Assembly: GCF_000183385.1 (NCBI RefSeq)
Contig: NC_014760.1
Location: forward strand, 744,001-808,000
Source: Mycoplasmopsis bovis PG45
Lineage (GTDB): Bacteria; Bacillota_I; Bacilli_A; Mycoplasmatales; Metamycoplasmataceae
Direction: 5' to 3'
Length of the DNA: 64,000 nucleotides
How positions within the stretch are numbered: position 1 is the first letter of the stretch; each line of letters begins with the position of its first letter. Positions 43,943 to 55,566 of the stretch are shown here, piece after piece. The translations under genes and the position numbers were made by a program. The notes beneath the pieces are model-generated. The model worked only from the letters and a program-made list of their open reading frames with translations. It was not told where the DNA came from and made no database searches.

Positions 43943-44860
43943 ATGAATAGCGATAATAATCTTATGTTACTAGTTGATGGTAACTTTCTAGTTTTTCAGT
44001 CTTTCTATGCATCATATAATAAATATAAACCAAATAGTGTTCTAGTAGCCAAAGATGGCACAACTACTAATGGCGTGCATGTGTTTTTTCAAACTTTATT
44101 TAAACTAATGAGACTTTATAATCCAACTCATATGTTTATTGCTTTTGATGCTAAAGGTAAAACTAAGAGACATGAAGTGTATAATAACTATAAAGCCGGA
44201 AGAGAAAAAGCACCAGAAATAATATTTGAGCAATTTGATCTTACTAAAAAAATTCTTAGTGCAATGAACATAAAATGGTTTGAGAAAGTTGGCTACGAAG
44301 CTGATGACTTAATAGCAACAATAACAAAACATAATAACCAATTTAAAAACTACATTTATTCTAAAGATAAAGACTTGCTTCAATTAGTTAATGAAAATAA
44401 CTGCATCATAAAAGTTGTTAGAAATCCAGGGAATTTTACTGAATATAGTCTAGAAACAATAAATGAATTTGTTGACATATATGGTATTAATCCTAATCAA
44501 ATTCCTGACTATAAAGGCCTAGCTGGTGATACATCTGATAGACTAAAGGGAGTAGCTGGCATTGGGCCTAAAAAAGCTGTGAGTTTACTTAATGAATTTG
44601 GCTCTTTGGAAGCTATTTATGAGAACATTGGCAAAATTAGTGGCAAAACCAAGGAATACTTAGAAAACGACTATGAATCAGCTCACTTTTGCAAAAAATT
44701 AGCTATTTTAAACCCTGATGTTGAGATGGACACTGACATTGACAACTATAAAATAGTGTTAAATAGAAATGAAGCAGAAGAAATATTGAATGAGTTTGGC
44801 TTTTATAATGTTTTAGATACATACATTAATGTATTTCTACCCAAATACAAGTCTGCCTAG
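43943..44860 (+). CDS. 5'-3' exonuclease (PolI N-terminal domain only)
   Basis: Flap nuclease that removes RNA primers. 305 aa, the size of the PolI 5' nuclease domain without the polymerase, as is common in mollicutes. ATG 43943 with AAGGA upstream, one base after the dnaE stop. Metal-binding acids are in LLVDGNF, FDAKGKTKRH, YEADDLIATI and SKDKDLLQLV; a helix-hairpin-helix GVAGIGPKKAV is at the centre (about 208-218). The pair dnaE-exonuclease probably forms one transcript, ended by a strong terminator. Confidence 0.93.
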   Translation: MNSDNNLMLLVDGNFLVFQSFYASYNKYKPNSVLVAKDGTTTNGVHVFFQTLFKLMRLYNPTHMFIAFDAKGKTKRHEVYNNYKAGREKAPEIIFEQFDLTKKILSAMNIKWFEKVGYEADDLIATITKHNNQFKNYIYSKDKDLLQLVNENNCIIKVVRNPGNFTEYSLETINEFVDIYGINPNQIPDYKGLAGDTSDRLKGVAGIGPKKAVSLLNEFGSLEAIYENIGKISGKTKEYLENDYESAHFCKKLAILNPDVEMDTDIDNYKIVLNRNEAEEILNEFGFYNVLDTYINVFLPKYKSA

Positions 44861-44883
44861 GCCTATAAAACAGACTTATAACA

Positions 44884-44920
44884 AAACACCGCGTTTAAAT
44901 AATATGCGGTGTTTTTTTAT
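44884..44920 (+). terminator. Strong terminator after the exonuclease gene
   Basis: Stem AACACCGC with GCGGTGTT (9 bp with flank) around a 13-nt loop, then T7. Confidence 0.85.
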
Positions 44921-44966
44921 TGAAACATTTGTTAATTTGACTAGTTTTTTAGGCAATTAATATAAA

Positions 44967-45136
44967 CTAAGCCTTCTTTCTAAACATAAATGCGACTATT
45001 GCTAGTGCAACAAAAACTATTGATAGTGCAAGTGATATGAGTATAAACACTCAAATAGGCGAATCAAATAATAGTAATAATCCTTGATTCCGGCCATAGT
45101 TAATTAAAAAATTCCCAATTTTGGACACTATATTTT
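44967..45136 (-). pseudogene. C-terminal remnant of a membrane protein cut off by IS1634
   Basis: On the minus strand about 55 codons (SKIGNFLINYGRNQGLLLLF, then a hydrophobic helix and FRKKA stop) run directly out of the IS1634 end. They look like the last membrane helix and basic tail of a larger protein. The N-terminal part is not on the other side of the IS, so it was lost or moved. Confidence 0.7.
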
Positions 45137-47012
45137 TCCTACGTTTCCCACTTAGTCGCGAAAACACTCAGTTTTCGGCGGCTATATTTTTTTATAAAAA
45201 AAATATAATTTATTATACTTTTATGCTTAAATATGATATAATAAAAACATGAAAAAGTCGAAAAATGATGCAAAAAGACAATGAAGAACATCAATAGCAA
45301 GAGTTAAAAAAGGTGAATACTTATCAATTGGAGTGCCAAGACCAGATAACAAAGGTTTTGTATACAGATTAGGATATGGTTATTTGCATGAATTAAAACA
45401 ATATCACGATGATCCGCTAACAATTATCAAAGCAATTATTGCAAACTTTCCATTGTCTTGAACAAAAGAACAAGCAAGAACTAAATTAGATGAGATTTTT
45501 AAAGAGAAAAAAGAGACCAAAAAAGAAGTTTTAGAAAGGTTTAAAGGTTACGAAGTAGTTGAAAAACTATTTGATTATTTCAATATTTTTAATGATTGTT
45601 CTCCCACAAAATCGATAACATTAAAAGATGTTGTTTTACAGTTGATTTATCAAAGAATTAAAAATCCAATAAGTGTTTTTAACACTTATATGACAGCAAA
45701 AAAAGAAAAAATAGACACTTATTCAAAAAATTCATTTTATAGATCATTAGACTATATAGCAAAAAACAAAGATGAAATTTTAAGAAATTTAAATGCAAAA
45801 ATTTGTGCAAATACTAATAGAAAAATTGATGTATTATGATTTGACGCAACAACTACTTATTTTGAAACATTTTCTCGTGAAGGTTATAAAAAACCTGGCT
45901 ATTCAAAAGATGGAAAATTTAAAGAAGACCAGATTGTTATAGGCATGGCAACTGATGAAAATGGGATACCGTTACACTACAAAATATTTCCAGGAAATGT
46001 TACTGATTCGAATACTTTCATACCTTTTATGCTTGAAATTGCAGATATTTATGAAGTTAACAGTGTAACTATAATTGCTGACAAAGGAATGAGTGTTAAT
46101 AGAAATATTAGATTTTTAGAATCTAAGAATTGAAAATACATAATCTCATATAGAATGAAAGCTGGAAGCAAACAATTTAAAGAGTATGTATTAGATGAAA
46201 AAGATTATGTAAATGATGGTGGTTTGATATACAAAACTCGTGATATTGCATCTTCATACAATAAAAAAAGAATTAATGGACATTTTAGAAGACAAATAAT
46301 TAGTTTTAGTCAAAAACGAGCGACTAAAGACAAAAACGATAGAGATATTTTAATTCAAAATTTCACTAAGAAAATGAATAAAGATAATCTTGTTTCTTGT
46401 GATGATCTAGCGGGATCTAAAAAATATAGATTCTTCAAACCTATAAGCAAAGGTGCATTTTATGAACTTGACATAGAAAAAATACAAGAAGATCAAAAAT
46501 ATGATGGATACTATGTTTACGAAACAAACAGAACAGATTTATCAGTAAAAGAAGTTATTAATTTATATTCAAAACAATGACAAATTGAGTCTAATTTCAA
46601 GACATTAAAAGGTAAATTATCTCTTCGTCCAATGTATTTATCAACTTGAAACCATATTGTTGGTTACGTTTGTTTATGTTTCATTTCATTAGTATTTTTA
46701 AACTACATCATCTACACTCTAAATTTAAAATTAGGACTGACTGAAAAAAGTAAAATTACTGAGCATAAAGTGATTAATGTTATCAAAGAAGTTAAAGAAA
46801 TTGAAGTATTTGTAAATAAACAAAAAATCGAAACTATACAAGTTTATAACGACGAGTTACAAGAAAGTTGGCAAACTTATCAAATATTATTAGAACTTTT
46901 AACAAAAGAAAAAGTCACTTAGACATTACATTATAAAAAAACATAACTTATGAAATCAAAAATTTACATAATTATGTTTTCTTGTTTTATGCTTAAACTG
47001 GGAAACGTAGGA
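45137..47012 (+). mobile_element. IS1634-family insertion sequence, copy 2 (1,876 bp)
   Basis: Same 14-bp terminal repeats TCCTACGTTTCCCA as copy 1 but inverted in orientation. No repeat of either flank could be found on the other side, even over long distances, unlike copy 1. Confidence 0.92.
45249..46922 (+). CDS. IS1634-family transposase
   Basis: 557 aa, intact, with TGA as Trp. Differs from copy 1 in a few residues (for example EVNSVTI against EVNNVTI, KPISKG against KPINKG). DDE positions are the same. TATAAT sits 6 nt before the ATG (45237-45242), so the message is probably leaderless. Confidence 0.92.
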
Positions 47013-47037
47013 AAAGCAGGATACCCTGCTTTTTTTG
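47012..47037. terminator. Terminator downstream of the nucleotidase gene
   Basis: Stem AGCAGG with CCTGCT around a 4-nt loop with A/T runs on both sides, just outside the IS1634 end and next to the nucleotidase stop. Confidence 0.7.
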
Positions 47038-47045
47038 ATTTCTGA

Positions 47046-49088
47046 TTACTTGCTGTGTTTTACTTCAATATTATTTGGCGAAATATTTTTATAATCATCA
47101 ACCTTGCGCTTTCCGAATGCATTGGTTGATTCTTTTTGCTCTTTATTTGTAATCAATTGACCAAATTTGATATAGCTCTCTAAAATGTCACCACCTTCAA
47201 AAACGCTCTTGGCTTTTTCAGGATGTTTAACATAATCAAGCATTTCGTATCCATCGCCACCAATTAGAATAAAGTCATTTGTAACAATGTAATAATCTTT
47301 GTCTTTTTCAACTTTTTTGTTATTAATCATTACACTATCTTCATCTAATTCATAGATGAATTTGCCATCTTTAGTTTCTTTATAACTAATTTTCGCACTT
47401 ACATTATGTGAGTATTGTGCATATGCACCTGAGAACACTTTTGAAGCACCATGCTTCATAGCTTCTAATAAAACGCTTCCTTTCACTTGAACAGCAGCAA
47501 TTCTGTTACCAAAAGGCGAAATTCCTAGTAAATCAGCTCTTTTAATATCACCAGATTGAGTATCTTGACGTAGTCCACCACCATTTACTAATCCAATAAC
47601 ATTGTCAGCATTAAATTGAACTACTTGTCCATTGACCTTTGGATTATTTTCAATAAAATCATAAGCAGCGGCATCAGCAGCAAAGGTTCCTAGGTTAGTT
47701 TGTTGTGCTCTACCTCTTCAAATAGAAACTTCTTTTTCACCATTTCCAGGTTTAATTTTAACTTCTTCAGTGTGCTTAAATTCAATAGGTAAATTAAACA
47801 CAACTTTGTCATTGACAGCATCAAATTTTTCTTTTAGTTTGCCAATCATATCTTTAATAGATGCAATTGAATTTTCTTTGCCGCCTAATAATTCGGTATA
47901 TTCAATTGTTCTTAAGTATTGTTTAACTTCAGTAACTTTACCAGTTTCTTTGTCAACAACTAAGTCTAGCTCACTTAGATATTTAGTATAACATTCAGCT
48001 TGTGTTAAAAAGCCTTTTTCTTCATCTTTACGTTCAATATCAACTCTAGTGTGTGAGTGACCATCAAGTACTAAGTCAACTCCAGCAACATTTTTAGTAA
48101 ATTCTCTAGAGTCTCATCTAGTGTCAGGACGGTTAACGCCTAAGTGAGTTAAGGCAATAATGAAATTAACGCCTTTGCTCTTTAGTTCTTCAACAGTTTT
48201 CTTACCTGATTCAATTGGGTCTAAAAATGTTACATGAACTGAGTTCTTAGGATTACTTGTTCATTGAGTATCAGGTGTTGTAATACCCATAATTCCGACT
48301 TTAATGCCCGATTCTAAAGTTTTAATAATATATGGAGTAAATACCTGTTCATTTTTAACGGCTAATTTACCATCTTTTGTTTTAACTTTTTCAGCAACTG
48401 CTTTGTCATTTCAGACAATATTAGCTGATAAAAATGGCATTCCAGCAGTTTGTTTTTCAATGTTGAACATATGTTCTAAACCATAGTCAAATTCATGGTT
48501 TCCAATAGCTACTGCTTGGTATTTCATTTCCTTGGCAACTTTAGATATTGTTAAACCTTTATCAGAATCTGATAAAGGAAGACCTTGAATTAAATCACCA
48601 GCTGATAGTAGTAAATCTCTATCAAAGTCTTTGTTTAACACTTCAGCTAATCCTTGCATACCTGAATAATTGTTATATTTACCATCATCAAAGACTAAAC
48701 GACCATGTTCGTCATTAGTATGCACAACTTTAACAACTTGTGTTTTAAAGTTCTTTTGAACCTTTCTTAAGTTTATAAATGCATCATTAGCTTTTTTTCT
48801 TAAGCCCTGTAAAATAGGAGTTCTGGTCTTAACTCACGCATCTTTTTCTTCTGTTAATTTCTTCTTTTTTTCTTTGTCTATGTCCTTAGCATTAATAGCT
48901 TCTTTCTTTTGCACCAATTCTTTTATGTCAGACTCAACTGCATCATTAAACTTTTTAAAAGCTTCATCATAGGCAGCTCTTGCCTTTGCGACTTGCTTTG
49001 GTGATGAAACACCACAAGTAGCTGCAACCATTGGAATGGCTGCAAATGCAGAAATTGCTCCTAAACCTAAAATAAATTTTCGCTTCAT
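47046..49088 (-). CDS. 5'-nucleotidase-family surface lipoprotein (UshA-like)
   Basis: Metallophosphatase that releases nucleosides from nucleotides outside the cell, suited to salvage. 680 aa; signal peptide ends MVAATC. A charged linker with likely coiled-coil (about 45-90) precedes the metal site: HTNDEHG (D126, H128), SAGDLIQG (D165), IGNHEFDYG (N197, H198), LTHLG and LDGHSHT. The C-terminal 5'-nucleotidase domain has VGLVNGGGLRQD and TNDFILIGGDGYEM. TGA codons are Trp. UshA or cyclic phosphodiesterase specificity cannot be separated here. Confidence 0.92.
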
Positions 49089-49218
49089 AATCCCTACCTT
49101 TAGTCTTTTATAAATATGCTAATAAGCATTATTTATATGTACAAATTTTACCAACTTTAAAATATTTAAAAATTTAGATATGAATTGTTTCATTTACTTA
49201 GTAAGTACGCAGAAATAA

Positions 49219-49242
49219 CAAAAACACTCTAAAAAGAGTGCT
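49219..49242 (-). terminator. Terminator of the str operon
   Basis: On the minus strand CACTCT-TTTT-AGAGTG is followed by T5, about 15 nt past the fusA stop. Confidence 0.8.
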
Positions 49243-49252
49243 TTGAGTATTA

Positions 49253-51346
49253 TTAATCTTCGTCTTTAAGCTGAATATTACGTTTTTTGATAATTTCATC
49301 AGCAATGTTTTTAGGACATTTTTCATAGTGGTGGAATTGCATTTGATAGTTTCCACGACCAGCAGTCATACTACGCAAGTCTGTAGCGTAACCAAACATT
49401 TCACTTAATGGTGTTAAACAACGTAAAATGTGTGCACCATCATTTCTTAGTTCACTTTCTTGAATTTGACCTCTACGACGAGTAATGTCGCCCATTACAT
49501 CACCATAGTAATCATCAGGAATGATAACTGAAACATCCATAATAGGTTCTAATAGCACTGTTCCAACTAAATCTTTTGCTTTAGTCAATGCTTTAGATGC
49601 TGCTATTTTATAGGCTAATTCAGATGAATCGACATCGTGGTATGAACCATCAAACAATGTAGCTTTAATGTCAATCATTGGATATCCAGCTAATATACCA
49701 CTAGCCATTTTGTCTTCTAGACCTTTTTGAATTGGCTTAATGTATTCTTTAGGTATCTTACCGCCAACAATTTTGTCAACGAATTCAAAACCTTTGTCTG
49801 GGTTAGGTTCAAATTTAATTCATACGTGACCATATTGACCTTTACCACCAGATTGCTTAATGTGTTTACCTTCAACATCAGCACTCTTAGTAATTGTTTC
49901 ACGATATGAAACTTGTGGAGCACCAACTTTTGCCTTAACTCCGTGTTCTCTTTTTAGACGGTCAACAATAATGTCTAAGTGAAGCTCACCCATACCAGCG
50001 ATAATTGTTTGACCTGTCTCTTCGTCAGTGTATGTTCTAAATGTAGGGTCTTCAGCTGCTAATTTTTGTAAGCCTAAAGCTAATTTTTCCATAGCATCTT
50101 TTGATTCAGGTTCTAGCGCTTGAGAAATAACTGGTTCTGGGAAAACCATTCTTTCTAAGACTATTTCAGGGGCTTTTTCGGCAATTAGTGTGTCACCAGT
50201 TGTTGTGCCTTTAAGACCAACAGCAGCAACAATATCACCTGCATTAGCTTCATCAATTTCACTACGAGAGTTTGCGTGCATTAAAATAAGACGTCCAATT
50301 CTTTCTTTGGTGCCTTTTGTTGAATTATATACATAACTACCTTTTTGTAAAGTTCCAGCATAAAGTCTAATGAATGTTAGTGAACCAACAAATGGGTCAG
50401 TCATAACCTTAAATGCTAAACCTGTAAAAGGATAGTCGTCAGTTGCAGGCACATCAATTTCTTCATTTTCTCCCTTGTGTGCTTTTGCAGCTGGAATGTC
50501 TAATGGTGATGGAAGATAATCAACAACGGCGTCAATCATCTTCTTAACACCTTTGTTTTTAAAACTAGTTCCACAAACTGCAGGGAAAAATTCTGAAGTT
50601 AATGTTGCTTTACGAATCATTGACTTAAGTTCTTCTAATGTAGGTTCAACACCATCTAGAACTTTCATCATAAATTCTTCGTCATAAGTTGCAACAGCTT
50701 CAATTAATTCTTGTCTTTTTTCTTTTGCAATAGCTTGTAAATCAAATGGAATTTCAATTTCCTTAGCATTTTCTTCAGGTTTTCCATCATATTCGTAAGC
50801 TTTCATTTCCACAAGGTCAACAATTCCTTTGAAATCGCTTTCTTGACCAATTGGAATTTGAATTGCAACTGCATTAGCGTTTAATCTTGTTTTAACAGAC
50901 TTAACTGAAGCAAAGAAATCAGCTCCAGCTTTATCCATTTTATTTACATAAATAAGTCTTGGAACTCTATATGTAGTAGCTTGTCTTCAAACTGTTTCAG
51001 TTTGAGGTTCAACACCAGATTGAGCATCTAATACAGTCACGGCACCGTCTAATACACGGAGTGAACGTTCAACTTCAACAGTAAAGTCAACGTGACCTGG
51101 TGTGTCAATAATGTTGATTCTCTTGCCTTTTCAAAAAGCTGTTGTAGCAGCAGAAGTAATTGTAATACCACGTTCTTGCTCTTGAGCCATTCAGTCCATT
51201 TGTGAAGCACCATCGTGTGTTTCACCAATTTTGTGAATTTTACCTGTGTGCAATAAAATTCTTTCAGTAGTTGTTGTTTTACCAGCATCAATGTGAGCCA
51301 TAATACCTATATTACGGTAATCTTCTAATTTATATTGTCTAGCCAT
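49253..51346 (-). CDS. fusA: Translation elongation factor G
   Basis: GTPase that moves tRNA and mRNA through the ribosome; 697 aa. G1 [16 protein letters not shown]3 DTPGHVDF, G4 NKMD and domain IV-V motifs ([24 protein letters not shown]) are in place. TGA codons are Trp. Third gene of rpsL-rpsG-fusA; tuf is not next to it. Confidence 0.98.
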
Positions 51347-51375
51347 ATATTCCTAAAATACAGTATTTTATAAAA

Positions 51376-51846
51376 CTATCATCTAAAGTGAGCAAAGGCA
51401 CGGTTGGCTTCAGCCATTTTGTGTGTGTCTTCACGTTTTTTGATAGCTCCACCTGTTTTATTTGATGCATCAATAATTTCGTTAGCTAATCTAACATCCA
51501 TTGTTTTTTCATTTCTTAGACGAGCATACTGAACTAATCATCTAAGTGATAAAGTTTGCTTTCTTCTAGCAGAAACTTCAGTTGGGACTTGATAGTTGGT
51601 ACCACCAATTCTTCTAGTTCTTACTTCTAATTGAGGAGTAACATTTTCTACAGCAGCCTGAAATACTTCCATTGGGTCTTTTTGTGTTTTTTCTTTAATT
51701 ATGTTAAATGCTGAATATAAGATATCTTGTGCTAGTGATTTTTTACCATCAAGCATAATGGCGTTAATTAATTTAGTAACTAATACAGAATTAAAAACTG
51801 GGTCTGCAAGCACTTTTCTTATAGGTGCACTATGTTTTCTAGACAT
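51376..51846 (-). CDS. rpsG: 30S ribosomal protein S7
   Basis: 156 aa, usual length. [20 protein letters not shown] start, then [13 protein letters not shown] with the family's RNA contacts and a [21 protein letters not shown] end. Two TGA are Trp, one the last residue. 30 nt behind rpsL and 29 nt before fusA. Confidence 0.98.
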
Positions 51847-51876
51847 TTTTTACCTCTTTCCAAATTAATTTCTAAA

Positions 51877-52290
51877 TTATTTCTTTTCTTTTTTAGCGCC
51901 GTATAAACTACGACCTTGCTTACGGTTAGCAACACCAGCTAAATCTTGTGTACCACGCACTATATGATATCTAACACCAGGAAGGTCTTTAACTCTTCCC
52001 CCACGAATTAACACAACAGAGTGTTCTTGAAGGTTGTGTCCTTCACCTCCAATGTATGCTGTAATTTCCATTCCATTTGACAATTTAACACGAGCATACT
52101 TACGAGATGCTGAGTTAGGTTTTTTAGGAGTCATAGTAGCAACTCTGGTACATACACCACGTTTAAATGGTGCTGGTAATTTACGAGCTGACTTAGTTAA
52201 AGTATTAAAACTAAGGTTCAAAGCAGGAGCATTTTGCTTACGTACTTTGTTTTCTCTACCATTAACAACCAATTGATTTGTTGTAGGCAT
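51877..52290 (-). CDS. rpsL: 30S ribosomal protein S12
   Basis: 137 aa; decoding-site protein. [13 protein letters not shown] start, [15 protein letters not shown] and [13 protein letters not shown] motifs. The Lys residues at the sites where streptomycin resistance changes occur ([15 protein letters not shown]) are wild type. AAGGAA lies before the ATG. Confidence 0.98.
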   Translation of the reverse strand: MPTTNQLVVNGRENKVRKQNAPALNLSFNTLTKSARKLPAPFKRGVCTRVATMTPKKPNSASRKYARVKLSNGMEITAYIGGEGHNLQEHSVVLIRGGRVKDLPGVRYHIVRGTQDLAGVANRKQGRSLYGAKKEKK

Positions 52291-52328
52291 TTTGTTCCTT
52301 TCTATAATCTATTAAATAAATGTCCTAA

Positions 52329-52358
52329 ATTATGACCTATATAAAAATATAAGTGCAA
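52329..52358 (-). promoter_or_regulatory. Promoter of rpsL-rpsG-fusA
   Basis: On the minus strand TTGCAC (52353-52358), 18-bp spacer and CATAAT (52329-52334) lie about 40 nt before the rpsL ATG. The 52291-52610 stretch between divergent genes holds this promoter, a CTATAAAACAG motif (52473-52483) and the opposing promoter; no gene seen. Confidence 0.55.
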
Positions 52359-52530
52359 CAATTATATAACAACTTATCCGTGTGTTTCATTTTTTTATGT
52401 TTATTTTTTTTATAATTTTAATGTTGATTATTTTTGATTAAATTTCTCTGAAACAATAAATACTGATAAGTCTATAAAACAGCACTTTTAGAACATAATT
52501 GACTTTACATTCAGTAAGACTTAAATAACT

Positions 52531-52559
52531 TTTACATTATTCAGGAATTAAATTATAAT
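52531..52559 (+). promoter_or_regulatory. Promoter of the trigger-factor-related gene
   Basis: TTTACA (52531-52536), 17-bp spacer, TATAAT (52554-52559), 51 nt before the ATG. Confidence 0.6.
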
Positions 52560-52610
52560 TTAAATATTGTATTTTATACTCGTAATATTTAAAATTAAGT
52601 AGGTTTGTAA

Positions 52611-53828
52611 ATGATTAATTACAAAGAAAAAAAAGAACAAATTGATATTGATTCTAAGGCTTGAGAAACATTAAAAACTAAGTCAATTATAGAACTAACA
52701 ACAAACGGCCAAAAATCAACATTAAAAGATGTTGAACACTACACAATTGATAAAACTATTGATGAAAAAGTGAATAAAATGCTTAATGAATTGCGCAATG
52801 AAGACTCAAACTTTGTTGCTATACCACCAATTATAGTTATTGATGGCCCTAGCAAAAACGGAGTTAAAATTGACATATCAGTAACTTATTATTCATCAAC
52901 TGAGATTAGCAAGGTTGACTATTCTAATCTAAACTTAGATTTTACATATAGGCCTGTTCCAAAGGAATTTTTGGATAGTTCTTTTGAAAAAATGATTAGT
53001 GAATACCCAATTTTATACAGCGTTGATGAGGCTATTAGTGAAAATGATGTTGTTACTTGAAGCGCAATAAGAAGTTCAAATAATAAAATACTTGGCGAAG
53101 ATAAAGAAGTAAGAACAAAGGCTACTAAAACTGATAGTTTTTCAATAAATAATGAAATTATTGGACATAAAGTTAATGAACAATTTGAAACCACTGCTCC
53201 TGATGGCGTGAGTTTCCAAATAACAATCAATGAAGTTAAGCGTCCAGTGCCAACATATCTAAATGATGAAAATATTCACTTAGCAATGCTTCCTAATGTT
53301 AATTCTTTAAATGATTTTAAGGAAAAAATTGCAAGGGATACAGCTAAAAACAATGCTTCAAATTTTCTCTTAAAGTACTACGAAATGGCTTTAGATGCTA
53401 TAGTTTCTAAAAACGAAATTAGCATAAATGATCAAAACATTTTTCATTCTACATCAAACCATATTGATGCAATTTTAGCCAACATTGATGATGAAATTCA
53501 CAGAAGAATGATTTTTGAACAAATACTTAATGAAACTGGTGAAGGACTAAAAATATTAGAAAGAGCAAGGGAGAACTCTATAACTTCATATTACTTAGTT
53601 TTAATTGATAATATCTTAGGTGGCAAAGAAAATATTAATGTCACAGAGGAAGATATTCAAAAAGAATTAGAATACATAAATCATTCAATGTTTCCAAGAC
53701 CAAATGGAGTAGATTCCGAAGAATTATTTTCAATTTTAATGCATCAAAAGATGGCTTTATATTTAATGAAAATTAACAACCCTAGTCAATATGAAATAGT
53801 TAAAAAGGATCTCAATTTAGATATTTAA
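52611..53828 (+). CDS. Trigger-factor-related chaperone
   Basis: 405 aa; likely a ribosome-associated chaperone that holds new chains. TGA codons are Trp. The middle part (NLNLDFTYRPVPKEFLDSSF) and the all-helical C-terminal region (MLPNVNSLNDFKEKIARDTA onward, later MALYLMKINNPSQYEI) look like the trigger factor C-terminal domain. I do not see a normal ribosome-binding GFRxGKxP signature or a complete PPIase domain, so it is a divergent relative, which is usual in this group. Precedes the ABC-F gene by 37 nt. Confidence 0.6.
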
Positions 53829-53865
53829 AATACTATAAAATAGATAAATAAATTAAGGAGGCAAT

Positions 53866-55479
53866 ATGTTGGAAGTACAAAATTTAAGCAAAATTTTTAG
53901 TGACAAAAAGCTTTTTGAAAATGTAAGTCTGAAATTTACTGCCGGAAGCACCTATGGCATAATTGGTGCCAATGGAGCTGGCAAGAGTACCTTTTTAAAA
54001 ATAATTGCAGGTGATATTGAACCTACTTCAGGCCAAATAATTGTCGAAAAAGGACGTAGAATAAGCGTTTTAAGCCAAGATCACAATGCTTATGATGATA
54101 TGAATGTTACTGACGTTGTAGTTTTAGGAAACAGTGACCTTTTTAAAATTAAAGAAGAAAAGGATGCAATATATGCTAATCCTAATGCCACAATGGAAGA
54201 CTATACACATGCAGGTGAATTAGAAGAAAAATTTGGTGCTCTTGGTGGTTGAACAGCCGAAAATGATGCTCAGGAATTACTTTCAGGATTGCAAATTCCT
54301 AAAGAAAAATGAAACTCTCCAATGAGCCAATTAACAGCTAATCAAAAAATTAAGGTTTTATTAGCTAAAGCATTATTTGGTAATCCAGATATTCTGATTA
54401 TGGACGAGCCTACTAACCACTTAGACCTACGTGCTATCAAGTGATTAGAAAATTTCTTAGCTGACTATGAAAATGTTGTTATAGTCGTATCCCATGATAG
54501 CGACTTCTTGGACAATGTATGTACAAATATTGTTGATATTGACTTTAATGAAGCTAAAATGTACACTGGAAACTATACATTTTGAAAAGAAAGTAGCGAA
54601 CTAGCTAGAGAGCTAATGAAGCAATCTAATGCTAAAAAAGAATTACAAATTGAGAAACTAAAACAATTTATAGCTCGTTTTAGCGCTAATGCTTCTAAAT
54701 CTAGACAAGCTACTAGTAGAAAAAAATCATTAGAAAAAATTACATTGGATGAGATTAAGCCTTCTAATAGAAAATATCCATATATAAATTGAGAAGTTCA
54801 CAGAGCCCCTGGTAAAGACATTTTGGAAGTTGAAGACTTAAGTTATGTAAATGAGCAAGGCGAAACACTTTTCGAAAATGTTTCTTTCACTCTTGCAAGA
54901 GGCGAAAAAATGGTGCTTATTGGCGACGATGATATTGCTAAAACCAAATTTTTAGAGTGTTTAATTGGTGAGGTTAAACCTACCAAAGGCACTATAAAAT
55001 GGGGACAAACGGTTAAATTTACTTACTATCCAAATGATAATAGTAAATATTTTAATGAAAATATTTCAATTATAGATTGACTTGCCAAGTGACCGCCATA
55101 TAACTCAACTGAAGAAACTAAGGATGTTTCAGATCATAGGATGAGAAGCTTCTTAGGTAGAATGCTCTTCTCAAATGATTCAGTATTTAAAAAAGTAGGA
55201 ATTACTTCAGGTGGAGAAAAAGCTAGGTTAATGTTCTCTAGAATGATGCTTTTAGAAGCTAACTTCTTAATTTTAGACCAGCCACTAGATCATCTAGATG
55301 CTGAAAGTATTGATAGTGTTATTCAAGGCTTACAAAATTATAAAGGTGGATGCATATTTACAACATATAACCGTGCTTTGGTTAATAATGTGGCCAATGT
55401 TATTCTTGAAATTGCTCCAGATAAAAGTTTTATTTACCATGGCACCTTAGATGAATATGAAAAAATAATGAATTATTAA
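53866..55479 (+). CDS. ABC-F family ATPase with degenerate second site
   Basis: 537 aa; AGGAGG before the ATG. A twin-ATPase protein of the type that binds the ribosome E site. NBD1: Walker A GANGAGKS (34-41), signature LTANQ (156-160) in place of LSGGQ, Walker B LIMDEPTNHLD (D180, E181). NBD2: Walker A reads GDDDIAKT (353-360, key Gly lost), signature TSGGEKA, Walker B LILDQPLDHLD with Gln472 where the catalytic Glu should be. A basic coiled-coil linker (SNAKKELQIEKLKQF, then SKSRQATSRKK) joins the two. So only one site may hydrolyse ATP. TGA codons are Trp. Closest to the YbiT/Uup side of ABC-F, by eye only. Confidence 0.87.
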
Positions 55480-55481
55480 AG

Positions 55482-55506
55482 ATATCGTTGTTTGACGATA
55501 TTTTTG
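55482..55506 (+). terminator. Terminator of the ABC-F gene
   Basis: Stem ATATCGT with ACGATAT around a 6-nt loop, followed by T4-5. Confidence 0.8.
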
Positions 55507-55566
55507 CTAATTTTCAAAAAGAAAAAAATTAGAATGCTTATTGAAAAGTATATTCCTTAAGTTAAT

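Noticed and set aside
28320-46922. Widespread pseudogenes due to TGA
   Set aside because: TGA falls at Trp positions in essential genes throughout the window, so these are sense codons under genetic code 4.
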